Origin: Bacillota bacterium
GTDB lineage: Bacteria; Bacillota; Clostridia; Saccharofermentanales; Fastidiosipilaceae
Direction: 5' to 3'
DNA: 11,776 nucleotides
Assembly (NCBI GenBank): GCA_023388205.1
Contig: JAEWGS010000024.1
Span: 1-11,776, forward strand
The notes under the pieces are model-generated. The model was not told where the DNA came from, did no database searches, and worked only from the letters and a program-made list of their open reading frames with translations. Numbering within the stretch: position 1 is the stretch's first letter; every line of letters begins with the position of its first letter. Positions 1 through 7,137 of the stretch are shown one piece after another. A program made the position numbers and the translations under genes.

Positions 1-74
1 ACGGAGCCTTTGAACAAGAGAAAAGACGTGCTTTTGAGCGAGATGCAAGCTCGGGTTGAAAGGTTCGGCTGAGT

Positions 75-80
75 TATAAT
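75..80 (+). promoter_or_regulatory. candidate -10 box upstream of pncB
   Basis: A perfect TATAAT lies 111 bases before the pncB start. No good -35 hexamer stands at 16-18 bp: the nearest, TTGAAA at 56-61, is only 13 bp away, so the promoter may be activator-dependent or the match may be chance. The box sits in the loop of an inverted repeat (61-69 with 98-106, nine pairs including one G-U). This is a sequence match only. Confidence 0.35.
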
Positions 81-191
81 AATCAGGTTAAAGAATGGCT
101 GAACCTGTGCTGAGTGCTAAGCGAAATGAGAGCGTGCGAGGCTTGAATCAGTTCAATCGGCTAAATTCGCAAAGAAAAGGACACCAAGTAA

Positions 192-1661
192 GTGAAGAGC
201 GAACAGCGCAACCACAGCATGCTGACAGATTACTATGAGCTCAGCATGGCTCAGAGCTTTTTTGATCAGGGGATTCACGAGCGGACCGCTTGTTTTGATC
301 TCTTTTTTAGACGTGTGCCAGAAAAGGGTGGCTATGCAGTTATGGCAGGGGTCGCTCAGGTGGTCGATTACCTCAATCAACTGAAATTCAACGATGAAGA
401 TATTTCTTACTTGAGGGATCTCGGGCAGTTCACAGAGCCTTTTTTGGACTATCTCAAGAACTTAAAATTCTCCTGCGATGTTTTTGCGATTCCAGAGGGC
501 ACGCCGCTTTTTCCCCATGAACCTATTCTCAAAGTCAAAGGCCCGCTCATTCAGGCGCAACTGATCGAGACGATGCTTTTGCTTTGCATCAATCACCAAA
601 CCTTGATTGCGACGAAAGCGGCGCGCATTAGTCGAGCTGCTGAGGGCAGAGCGGTTATGGAATTTGGGGCCCGCCGTGCTCAGGGCGCGGATGCTTCTGT
701 TTTTGGGGCGAGAGCGGCTTTCATCGGTGGAGCGGCGGCGACGAGTTGCACTTTGGCGGGTGAACTTTTTGATATTCCGATTTCAGGGACCATGGCGCAT
801 AGTTTTGTTCAGAGTTTCCCGAGCGAATTTGAAGCGTTCAAAGCCTACGCCGAAAGCTACCCGGACAATACCATTCTTTTGGTCGATACCTACGATACAC
901 TTAACTCGGGGATCCCAAACGCCATTCGCGTGCATCAAGAGATTCTCGAGCCGATGGGGAAAGCTTTGCGTGGTATTCGCATTGACAGCGGAGACTTAGC
1001 CTATCTTTCGATTCGCGGGCGTGAACTTTTGGATCGTGCGGGCTTGACGGATTGCAAGATTGTGGCGAGCAACGCTTTGGATGAATACATCATTAGAGAT
1101 CTGATGCGACAAGGGGCGCGGATCGATCTTTTTGGTGTTGGGGAGCGCTTGATCACATCGAGTGCGGAGCCGATCTTTGGTGGGGTCTATAAACTCAGTG
1201 CGATTGAAGATGCGACGGGGCATTTATCGCCGCGCATGAAGATCTCGAGCAATGTGGAAAAAATGACGAATCCTGGTGACAAGACGGTGTACCGCTTTTA
1301 CGATCAAGAGACGGGGATGGCGATGGCGGATGTGATCTGTTTGATCGATGAAGTGATCGATGAGACGAAGCCTTACGAGATTTTTGATCCGACGCAGACT
1401 TGGAAGCGTAAAACTTTGGAACACTTCAACGTGCGACCTTTGCTTGAGCCTCTTTTTGAAAAAGGGCGTTGCGTCTACGCCTCACGTTCAGTCAAAGATA
1501 TTCGTCTTTATGCGCAAAAGGAAGCGGCGACTCTATGGGATTCTGTGAAGCGATTTGAGTATCCGCATCAGTATTACGTGGACTTGTCGCAGGCACTTTG
1601 GGATATGAAGCAAAGCTTCTTAGAAAATTACGCCAAACATATGAAGTTCGATCATCAGTGA
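192..1661 (+). CDS. pncB: nicotinate phosphoribosyltransferase
   Basis: This cytoplasmic enzyme salvages nicotinate to NAD: it joins nicotinate to PRPP to give nicotinate mononucleotide, with ATP hydrolysis. The 489-residue length is normal for the Gram-positive long form. Landmarks are LTDYYELSMAQ (11-21), FDLFFRRVPEKGGYAVMAG (35-53), EFGARR (157-162), GTMAHS (199-204) with H203 as the expected phosphorylated histidine, VDTYDT (231-236), IDSGDL (264-269) and the GVGERL/SNALDEY region (295-320). The GTG start at 192 is chosen because AAGGA (177-181) lies 10 bases upstream. The in-frame ATG at 219 lacks a ribosome-binding site, although homologues often begin near that point, so the nine extra residues are uncertain. 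It is the first recognisable gene of a co-directional cluster, 40 bases before the cyclophilin gene. Family assignment is firm. Confidence 0.96.
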   Translation: MKSEQRNHSMLTDYYELSMAQSFFDQGIHERTACFDLFFRRVPEKGGYAVMAGVAQVVDYLNQLKFNDEDISYLRDLGQFTEPFLDYLKNLKFSCDVFAIPEGTPLFPHEPILKVKGPLIQAQLIETMLLLCINHQTLIATKAARISRAAEGRAVMEFGARRAQGADASVFGARAAFIGGAAATSCTLAGELFDIPISGTMAHSFVQSFPSEFEAFKAYAESYPDNTILLVDTYDTLNSGIPNAIRVHQEILEPMGKALRGIRIDSGDLAYLSIRGRELLDRAGLTDCKIVASNALDEYIIRDLMRQGARIDLFGVGERLITSSAEPIFGGVYKLSAIEDATGHLSPRMKISSNVEKMTNPGDKTVYRFYDQETGMAMADVICLIDEVIDETKPYEIFDPTQTWKRKTLEHFNVRPLLEPLFEKGRCVYASRSVKDIRLYAQKEAATLWDSVKRFEYPHQYYVDLSQALWDMKQSFLENYAKHMKFDHQ

Positions 1662-1701
1662 AAGGCACAAGTAAAAAAAAGATAAAAGAGAGGACTGAAA
1701 C

Positions 1702-2229
1702 ATGAATACAATTAAAGGTCGTATTGTTATGGAAGATGGGCAGGAGATGCCTTTTGAGCTCTATCCAGACGTGGCGCCCAATACGGTGAAAAACTTTTCT
1801 TGGCTGGCGAGCCAAGGCTTTTATGATGGGCTTATTTTCCATCGCGTGATTGCCGGATTTATGATTCAAGGCGGGGATCCCACCGGTACTGGAATGGGCG
1901 GCCCGGGCTGGCAGATTAAAGGTGAATTCCACGGCACAGATCAAGCCAAGCGTCTGGATCATGAGCCAGGGGTTTTGTCGATGGCAAGAGCCTATCATCC
2001 AGATTCAGCGGGTTCACAGTTTTTTGTGATGCACAAAAGTGCACCACACCTCAATGGACAGTACGCGGCCTTTGGTCAGTTGACCGGTGGCTTTGATGTT
2101 CTCGATCAAATCGCCACGACGGACACCGATATGGGAGATCGCCCGCTCAAAGAGCAAAAGATCCGTACGATTGAGATCACAGAGGACGGTTTTGTTCCTG
2201 AAAAACCAGAAACGTTGCCCGAACGTTAA
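1702..2229 (+). CDS. ppiB: cyclophilin-type peptidyl-prolyl cis-trans isomerase
   Basis: This protein catalyses cis-trans isomerisation of proline peptide bonds and assists folding. It has no signal peptide or membrane segment, so it is the cytoplasmic PpiB type. At 175 residues it is a single cyclophilin domain. The active-site block FHRVIAGFMIQGGDP (46-60) supplies the catalytic Arg48, Phe53 and Gln56. Further landmarks are MARA (94-97), SQFF (105-108) and the core stretch NGQYAAFGQL (118-127). The position of human cyclophilin A Trp121 appears to be His116, which usually goes with weak cyclosporin binding; that is inferred from hand alignment. The ATG at 1702 has AGAGGA eight bases or less upstream. 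The gene sits 40 bases after pncB and 84 before metG, with a tandem hairpin repeat in the latter gap. The gene symbol follows the cytoplasmic class, not a sequence search. Confidence 0.94.
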   Translation: MNTIKGRIVMEDGQEMPFELYPDVAPNTVKNFSWLASQGFYDGLIFHRVIAGFMIQGGDPTGTGMGGPGWQIKGEFHGTDQAKRLDHEPGVLSMARAYHPDSAGSQFFVMHKSAPHLNGQYAAFGQLTGGFDVLDQIATTDTDMGDRPLKEQKIRTIEITEDGFVPEKPETLPER

Positions 2230-2234
2230 AGGCG

Positions 2235-2286
2235 ACTAAGCATTGGGCTCAGCAGCCCCAACTAAGCACTGGGCTCAGCGGCCCCA
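2235..2286 (+). repeat. two-copy 26-bp tandem repeat with hairpins
   Basis: Two adjacent 26-bp units (2235-2260 and 2261-2286) differ at two positions. Each begins ACTAAGCA and contains GGGCT-CAGC followed by a pairing arm: AGCCC in unit 1, GGCCC in unit 2. The second change turns a U-A pair into a U-G pair, so both copies can still fold into a 5-bp stem with a 4-base loop. The block begins five bases after the cyclophilin stop and ends 27 bases before the metG start. No T-run follows, so it is not a classical terminator. Confidence 0.85.
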
Positions 2287-2313
2287 AAGATAAAGAAAAA
2301 AACGAGGTTCAAT

Positions 2314-4377
2314 ATGGCGAAGAAGCCTTTTTATGTCACAACGCCGATCTATTACCCAAGCAATAAACTCCACATCGGTAACTGTTATACGACGGTGGTG
2401 AGTGATGTGCTCGCGCGCTACAAGCGTTTAACCGGACACGATGTGTTTTTCCTGACAGGCATGGACGAACATGGCCAGAAGATTCAGCGCACGGCTGCGG
2501 CGCAAGGGATGGAGCCACAGGCCTTTGTCGACGGCATGGCAGAAGATATCAAGCGTCTTTGGGACATCACCAATATTTCATATGACGGCTTTATTCGCAC
2601 GACAGATGAACATCATCGCAAGGCCGTCCAGCATATTTTCACCAAGCTTTATGAACAGGGGGACATTTACCGCTCCGCCTATGAAGGGTGGTATTGCACC
2701 TCTTGTGAATCCTATTGGACTGAAGCGCAGGCTGTAGATGGTTGCTGTCCAGATTGTGGTAAAAAGCTGGAATGGACCAAAGAGGAGAACTTTTTCTTCC
2801 GCCTTTCAAAATACAGCGAGCGCATTTTGGAGCATATCAAAACGCATCCGGAGTTTTTGCAGCCGGAAAGTCGTGCCAAAGAACTCATCACAAATTTCTT
2901 AGAGCCTGGGCTTGAAGATATTGCGGTATCGCGTAATAGCTTTGATTGGGGCGTCAAAGTCCCGCAGGATCCGAGCCATGTCGTCTACGTCTGGATTGAC
3001 GCGTTGAGCAATTATATTTCGGCCTTGGGTTACCCTGAAAATGAAAAGGATCCTGAAGGCGCTTTCCAACGCTATTGGCCCGCTGATGTGCATCTTGTTG
3101 GCAAAGACATTTCCCGATTTCACGCCTTGATTTGGACGGGCCTGCTCATGGCTTTGGAGCTGCCTTTGCCGCAACGCATTTTTGCGCATGGTTGGCTTTT
3201 GATGAAAGAAGGTAAGATGAGCAAATCCAAAGGGAATGTCGTCTATGCCGACCAGCTCTGTGAGCGCTATGGTACGGATGCGGTCCGTTATTTCCTGATG
3301 CGCGAGATTCCCTTCGGTATGGATGGGCAATATACCCACGAGGCTTTTTTCGAGCGAATTAACGCGGATTTGGCGAACGATTTGGGCAACCTTTTGAGTC
3401 GTTCGACCGCCATGCTTAAAAAGTATTTTGCGGGTGTTTTGCCGCAGCATCTGGAACACGAAGCAATTGATCAGGAACTGTTTTCGGTGCTTGAAGAGTG
3501 CGCGGCGCATTATCGTGAAGCCTTTGATGACTATCATTTCAATAAAGCCCTCACAGCGCTTTGGCGTTTTATCGGGCGGGCAAATAAATTTATTGATGAA
3601 ACCTGTCCTTGGATTTTGGCCAAAGATGAGGATAAAAAGCCGCGCCTGGCGGCTGTTTTGGCTTGCTTGCTGGAATCTTTGCGCCAGATTGCCATCGCCC
3701 TTCTGCCTTTTATGCCGGATACGGCGGAGGGCATCTTGAAGGCCTTAGGGCTCAAGTTGCCGCAAAGTAACGAAGACAGAGAAGCGCTCTTTTCTGAGTG
3801 GGGCTTAGCGCGTGAATTTGAGCATGAAGGGGTGATTGAGGCGGCGCCGCCGATGTTCCCCCGCTTGGATTTGGACCTTGAGCTAGCTTATGTGACGCAA
3901 CTTAACGAGAAAAATGCAGCCTTGAATTTGAGTGCCCAAGCGGCGCAGGACTCAAAAAGTGCAGAAAGCGCAAAAAGCGCGGAAGGCGCAGCGGGCGCGC
4001 AAAAAGAGAAAGCGGAAGGACAAGAGCCTCAAGCGCAGGCCGCAAGCAAAGCGCCCATCGAGTTTTCAGATTTTGAACGTTTGAATTTACGTGTAGCGAC
4101 GGTTTTGAGCTGTCAGCGCGTCGAGAACGCAGATAAGCTCCTTCAATTTGAACTGCAAGTGGGTGAGGAGAAAAAGATTGTGGTCAGCGGCATCGCTCAG
4201 CACTATAAGCCGGAAGATTTGGTCGGCCGTCAGCTGCTTTATCTGCAAAATCTCAAACCGAAAAAAATACGCGGTATTTTGTCTGAAGGCATGCTCTTGT
4301 GTGCGCAAGATCAAGATGGAAGCTTATCCTTGATGCAAGCGGATCGAGAAGTGGCCTCGGGCTCGGAGGTCGGCTGA
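2314..4377 (+). CDS. metG: methionine--tRNA ligase
   Basis: Methionyl-tRNA synthetase charges initiator and elongator tRNA-Met with methionine and ATP in the cytoplasm. Class I signatures are HIGN (20-23) and KMSKS (301-305). The zinc knuckle has Cys128/Cys131 and Cys145/Cys148. The anticodon-binding helical domain spans roughly 340-510. Residues 581-687 form the C-terminal tRNA-binding (Arc1p/Trbp111-like) OB domain, which often promotes dimerisation. These are joined by an Ala/Lys/Glu/Gln-rich low-complexity linker of about 40 residues (540-580). The 687-residue length fits dimeric enzymes with this extension. The ATG at 2314 is preceded by GAGG (2304-2307). The 84-base upstream gap has no room for a T-box or SAM riboswitch, so regulation probably comes from further upstream in the cluster. 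The stop overlaps the tatD start in TGATG, which suggests translational coupling. Confidence 0.97.
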   Translation: MAKKPFYVTTPIYYPSNKLHIGNCYTTVVSDVLARYKRLTGHDVFFLTGMDEHGQKIQRTAAAQGMEPQAFVDGMAEDIKRLWDITNISYDGFIRTTDEHHRKAVQHIFTKLYEQGDIYRSAYEGWYCTSCESYWTEAQAVDGCCPDCGKKLEWTKEENFFFRLSKYSERILEHIKTHPEFLQPESRAKELITNFLEPGLEDIAVSRNSFDWGVKVPQDPSHVVYVWIDALSNYISALGYPENEKDPEGAFQRYWPADVHLVGKDISRFHALIWTGLLMALELPLPQRIFAHGWLLMKEGKMSKSKGNVVYADQLCERYGTDAVRYFLMREIPFGMDGQYTHEAFFERINADLANDLGNLLSRSTAMLKKYFAGVLPQHLEHEAIDQELFSVLEECAAHYREAFDDYHFNKALTALWRFIGRANKFIDETCPWILAKDEDKKPRLAAVLACLLESLRQIAIALLPFMPDTAEGILKALGLKLPQSNEDREALFSEWGLAREFEHEGVIEAAPPMFPRLDLDLELAYVTQLNEKNAALNLSAQAAQDSKSAESAKSAEGAAGAQKEKAEGQEPQAQAASKAPIEFSDFERLNLRVATVLSCQRVENADKLLQFELQVGEEKKIVVSGIAQHYKPEDLVGRQLLYLQNLKPKKIRGILSEGMLLCAQDQDGSLSLMQADREVASGSEVG
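4365..4370 (+). promoter_or_regulatory. tatD: ribosome-binding site fixing the tatD start
   Basis: GGAGGT lies inside the last codons of metG, six bases before the ATG at 4377. The reading frame is open upstream to 4299 with other possible starts, but only this ATG has a strong Shine-Dalgarno sequence and begins with the conserved family N-terminus. Confidence 0.75.
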
Positions 4378-5177
4378 TGCAGTTTTATGACACGCATTGC
4401 CACCTGAACGATGAGGCTTTTGAAGAGGACTTAGAGGAGACCTTATCAAGAGCTCTAGAGGCGCATGTGACTCATTTAATGATCATCGCCTACGATTTGG
4501 ATTCTGCGCGTAAAATGCCCGAGTTTTGTCAAAAAAGTCCTCACTTTCGCGGGGCGGTCGGGGTCCATCCGCACGACGCCGCGCAGTGGTCAGAGTCCGC
4601 GAAACGAGAGATCGCAGCGCTTTTGAATCGAGGAAAAGAACGTAAAATCCTGGCGCTCGGTGAAATCGGCCTCGATTATCACTACGAGAATAGTCCGAGA
4701 GACGTTCAAAAAAAGGCTTTTTGGGAGCAACTTGAGCTGGCTCACGAGTACGATGTCCCCGTGATTATTCACGACCGAGAGGCCCATCGGGATTGCTTGG
4801 ATCTCCTTCAAGAAGCCAAACGCAAAGGCCTTTTGCGCAGATCGGGTGCAGGCGTGTTTCATTGCTATTCTGGAAGCCCAGAGATGCTGCCTGAGGTTTT
4901 GAACTTGGGTTTTTATGTGGGTTTTGATGGGCCTTTGACCTTTAAGAATGCCAGACGCCTTCCGGAAGTTTTGCAGCAAGCTCCAGAGGATCTAATTTTG
5001 CTTGAAACGGACGCGCCCTATTTGGCGCCTGTCCCTTATCGAGGCAAAAGAAATGAGCCGAGTTATCTCCCTAAGATTGCAGCGTGTGTGGCTCAAATTA
5101 AGGGTTGGTCGATCGAAGAAACAGCGGCAAAAACTTTTGAAAATGCGCTGCGTTTTTTTGAAGATGATCTGCCATAA
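4377..5177 (+). CDS. tatD: TatD family metal-dependent hydrolase/nuclease
   Basis: TatD enzymes are TIM-barrel, two-metal hydrolases; characterised members act as 3'-5' exonucleases or DNases in DNA repair and turnover. The 266-residue product has all expected ligands: the N-terminal DTHCHL with His7 and His9, VGVHPHD (61-67), GEIGLDYHY (95-103) with Glu96, IIHDREA (130-136) with His132, VFHCYSGS (160-167) with His162, and ETDAPYLAP (210-218) with Asp212. The start at 4377 overlaps the metG stop by one base and has GGAGGT six bases upstream. The metG-tatD order is known from Bacillus (metS-yabD), which supports vertical inheritance and co-expression. There is no signal peptide, so it is cytoplasmic. 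The exact substrate cannot be told from sequence. Confidence 0.95.
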   Translation: MQFYDTHCHLNDEAFEEDLEETLSRALEAHVTHLMIIAYDLDSARKMPEFCQKSPHFRGAVGVHPHDAAQWSESAKREIAALLNRGKERKILALGEIGLDYHYENSPRDVQKKAFWEQLELAHEYDVPVIIHDREAHRDCLDLLQEAKRKGLLRRSGAGVFHCYSGSPEMLPEVLNLGFYVGFDGPLTFKNARRLPEVLQQAPEDLILLETDAPYLAPVPYRGKRNEPSYLPKIAACVAQIKGWSIEETAAKTFENALRFFEDDLP

Positions 5178-5296
5178 TGTGTGAAAAAGAGCGATGCAAA
5201 GCCGCTCGCACTTAGAAAAATCGCTGCGTTCAATTGAGTTCCATCGAGATGAACGGCGATCGACTGCGACACATCGCGACAAGCATGGAGAGACCG

Positions 5297-6334
5297 ATGA
5301 AAATCTTTCGCATCGATTACGATGTTCTTGCACATGAGAAGGTGATGACTGCGCTGACGGCGCAGCTGACAACGCATCACTTGGCCTATGGTCATGATGC
5401 AGCTTCACAGCGCGCAAAAAAGGCCATTTTAGAGGCCTGCGAAACGACACCTCAAGATCATGAAGTCTATTTTTTTGTCGGGGGGACGCAAGTTAATGCT
5501 TGCGCCCTCGATTTTTTGTTGCGCCCGTATGAGTCCGTGATCTGTATTGAAACTGGACACATTGAGACGATGGAAGCGGGTTCTGTCGAAGCGACCGGAC
5601 ACAAGTTAGAAATCGTGCAGGGAAAAGACGGCAAAATGACGGCGGATCGTTTGGCTGAATTTATGGAAGCCTATCAGATGGATCATGCGCGTGAACACCG
5701 TCCGATACCGCGGGTTGTTTATATTTCTCAGACAACTGAACTCGGTGGTGTTTATACGATCCAAGAACTTCGGGCCTTGCGTCGCGTTTGTGATCGATAT
5801 GAACTCAAACTCTTTGTTGATGGCGCTCGGATGATTGCGGCTTTGGCGAGTGACGGGGCCGCACAGTTAGAAGATTTGGCTGAAGTGGCGGAGGCTTTTA
5901 CGATTGGCGGGACAAAGGCGGGGCTTTTGCTCGGCGAAGCGCTGATCCTGAAAAAAGGTCCTAGGACCAGTCATCTCATTCAAGCTCAGAAGCGCTTTGG
6001 TGCACTTTTAGCCAAGGGGTATATCTTGGGCATCCAATTTGAAACGTTGTTTGGCGATGGTCTTTGGCAGGAGATTGGACAAAATATGGTGAGTCAGGCG
6101 CAGCGCATCGCCCAAGCACTCAAATCTAAAGGGATCCATTTCGTCTGTGATTCTCCATCGAATCAGCTTTTTCCAATCTTTGAGGCGGAGCAGCTCGCTC
6201 AGCTTGAGCAAGATTTCGCCTTTGACGATTGGGCGATCTATGAAGATGGGCGGAGGGCCAAAAGAATTTGCACCTCTTTTGCAACCAAAGAAGAAGACGT
6301 GGTCGCGCTCATTCAAGCGATTGAAAAGCTTTGA
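5297..6334 (+). CDS. threonine aldolase / beta-eliminating lyase family PLP enzyme
   Basis: This is a fold-type I PLP enzyme of the family holding low-specificity L-threonine aldolases, which cleave threonine or allo-threonine to glycine and acetaldehyde. In the 345 residues, GGTKAG (204-209) carries the probable PLP lysine, Lys207. FVDGAR (173-178) supplies Asp175 and Arg178, and TGHIE (86-90) a ring-stacking His88. VGGTQVNA (61-68) fits the phosphate-binding turn and YGHD (31-34) the family's N-terminal YG-D motif. The frame stays open upstream to a TTG at 5234. I prefer the ATG at 5297 because GGAG (5287-5290) sits six bases before it and the product then starts at the conserved DYDVLAH region. 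It follows tatD after 119 bases with no clear promoter or terminator between. The true substrate (threonine, allo-threonine or another beta-hydroxy or beta-substituted amino acid) is not decidable here. Confidence 0.88.
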   Translation: MKIFRIDYDVLAHEKVMTALTAQLTTHHLAYGHDAASQRAKKAILEACETTPQDHEVYFFVGGTQVNACALDFLLRPYESVICIETGHIETMEAGSVEATGHKLEIVQGKDGKMTADRLAEFMEAYQMDHAREHRPIPRVVYISQTTELGGVYTIQELRALRRVCDRYELKLFVDGARMIAALASDGAAQLEDLAEVAEAFTIGGTKAGLLLGEALILKKGPRTSHLIQAQKRFGALLAKGYILGIQFETLFGDGLWQEIGQNMVSQAQRIAQALKSKGIHFVCDSPSNQLFPIFEAEQLAQLEQDFAFDDWAIYEDGRRAKRICTSFATKEEDVVALIQAIEKL

Positions 6335-6404
6335 ACGAGGCGAAGCGTAGCGGCCAAGGGCGAACACGCAAAATCGATCGCTGAAGGCGTCGGAGGATGA
6401 ACCC

Positions 6405-6512
6405 TTGATTCAATTGCTTTTAGCTTTGATAGTGTTGATGCATGAACGTTTAACGCAAAAGGCGCCGATTACGGTGATGAAGAAAAATCAAAGAAGCCTG
6501 TGTCCCCAGTGA
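6405..6512 (+). CDS. possible 35-residue leucine-rich small protein or leader peptide
   Basis: A TTG at 6405 follows a textbook GGAGG (6392-6396) with an 8-base spacer and opens a frame of 35 codons ending TGA at 6510-6512. Residues 2-12 are almost all Leu/Ile/Val/Ala/Met (MIQLLLALIVLM), and the rest is basic and polar. The hydrophobic stretch is short for a membrane helix. The same GGAGG abuts an ATG at 6397 that is in frame for only three codons and lies too close for initiation. The last codons and the stop overlap the 5' arm of a terminator-like hairpin (6490-6503). I do not recognise the product. It could be an unannotated small protein, a leader peptide controlling the downstream osmC-family gene, or a chance ORF. 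Confidence 0.35.
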   Translation: MIQLLLALIVLMHERLTQKAPITVMKKNQRSLCPQ

Positions 6513-6572
6513 GCTGAAGTCAAAATTCGCGAAGTTCAAGCGGCACGGATGTAACGCAGGTGCTTCTTTTTT
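6490..6572 (+). terminator. terminator-like long hairpin before the osmC-family gene
   Basis: The 5' arm at 6490-6503 pairs with 6554-6569: AAAGAAGC with GCTTCTTT, a 2-base bulge, then six further pairs including one G-U. About 14 pairs close a loop of roughly 50 bases, and the 3' arm runs into six T residues (6567-6572). The loop is longer than in most intrinsic terminators and contains the palindrome TTCGCGAA. It could end the pncB-aldolase transcript or act as an attenuator for the gene at 6641. Confidence 0.5.
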
Positions 6573-6600
6573 GACCCCGAAAAGAATAGTCTGAATACGT
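6571..6600 (+). promoter_or_regulatory. weak candidate promoter for the osmC-family gene
   Basis: TTGACC at 6571-6576 is a good -35 match directly after the hairpin's T-run. The expected -10 position (about 6593-6600, GAATACGT) matches poorly. It is listed because an independent promoter would be needed if the hairpin terminates the upstream transcript. Confidence 0.2.
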
Positions 6601-6640
6601 GGCTGATCATTTATTCGGCCAACGGAAAGGAAGATGTCAT

Positions 6641-7036
6641 ATGAAGGCAACAGCAAGTGTGAATCAAGGCTTTTTGACTGAAGTGAAGGTGCGTGAACAC
6701 AGCTTGAAACTCAGCCAACCTGCGCCCCGAGGTGGGGATGAGGGCATGACACCTATGGATGCTCTGGCGGGTTCATTGGCCGCCTGCAAGGTGATGGCTG
6801 CAAGAGCCTACGCTGACCATAAGGGCTACGCTTTGGAATCAGCGCATGCAGAGGTTGAAGTGGATAGTGCAGCGCTCGAGCGTGAAGGCAAGTTGTCCTT
6901 CAAGGTTGAGCTGAAGCTCAAAGGAAATTTGAGTGACGAAGAGATTCAACGCATCACTCAAGCCGTGAAAGCCTGCCATGTGGCCAAGGTTTTGGAAACC
7001 ACAAATGAGATAGCGCAAAACGTCACACGCGGCTAA
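6641..7036 (+). CDS. OsmC/Ohr family protein
   Basis: OsmC/Ohr proteins are dimeric thiol peroxidases that reduce organic hydroperoxides using two cysteines; many small members have no proven substrate. The 131-residue product has the family core: TPMDALAGSLAACKVMAA (37-54) with Cys49, then a beta-hairpin region, and AVKACHVAKVL (108-118) with Cys112. The second site reads C-H-V-A instead of the usual C-P-V-S. The conserved active-site arginine of true Ohr cannot be placed with confidence, so this is better called OsmC-like. The start at 6641 has AAAGGAAG (6625-6632) about eight bases upstream; the in-frame upstream start at 6599 has no such site. It is the last + strand gene and meets a convergent - strand gene across a shared terminator. 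It has no signal peptide. Confidence 0.88.
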   Translation: MKATASVNQGFLTEVKVREHSLKLSQPAPRGGDEGMTPMDALAGSLAACKVMAARAYADHKGYALESAHAEVEVDSAALEREGKLSFKVELKLKGNLSDEEIQRITQAVKACHVAKVLETTNEIAQNVTRG

Positions 7037-7098
7037 GCTGCTTCGGTGAATTGAGGCGGGCAGGTGAGAGAATTGCTCGCCGATTTAGAAAACCAAAA

Positions 7099-7137
7099 TG
7101 GAGGCTCAGCAGTTTTAGCTAGGGCCTCCACTTTTTT
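7099..7137. terminator. bidirectional intrinsic terminator between convergent genes
   Basis: TGGAGGC (7099-7105) pairs perfectly with GCCTCCA (7124-7130), with an inner AGC/GCT pairing. On the + strand it is followed by CTTTTTT (7131-7137), which fits termination of the osmC-family transcript. On the - strand the hairpin is followed by TTTTGGTTTTC, so it also fits the end of the opposing transcript. The + strand T-run includes the stop codon of the - strand gene (7136-7138). Confidence 0.88.

Noticed and set aside
1..72. Possible C-terminal end of an upstream + strand gene: frame 1 is open to a TGA at 70-72 (ending QARVERFG), and frame 3 is open to a TGA at 57-59 (ending FERDASSG).
   Set aside because: Both frames are open, too short to judge, and lack recognisable homology. 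Codon choice slightly favours frame 3, but not enough to annotate either.
2235..2286. Tandem repeat considered as a CRISPR array or intrinsic terminator.
   Set aside because: The units are directly adjacent with no spacers, and no T-run follows the hairpins.
2230..2313. Possible T-box or SAM riboswitch upstream of metG.
   Set aside because: The gap is only 84 bases, is filled mostly by the tandem repeat, and has neither a specifier/T-box element nor an S-box core.
2899..3537. A 212-codon - strand open frame inside metG.
   Set aside because: It is an antisense shadow of a highly conserved synthetase with no domain signal or ribosome-binding site.
4299..4376. N-terminal extension of tatD in the open frame upstream of 4377.
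   Set aside because: It overlaps the conserved end of metG in another frame, lacks a ribosome-binding site, and precedes the typical TatD N-terminus.
5234..5296. N-terminal extension of the aldolase from a TTG at 5234.
   Set aside because: No ribosome-binding site precedes it, whereas GGAG stands six bases before the ATG at 5297.
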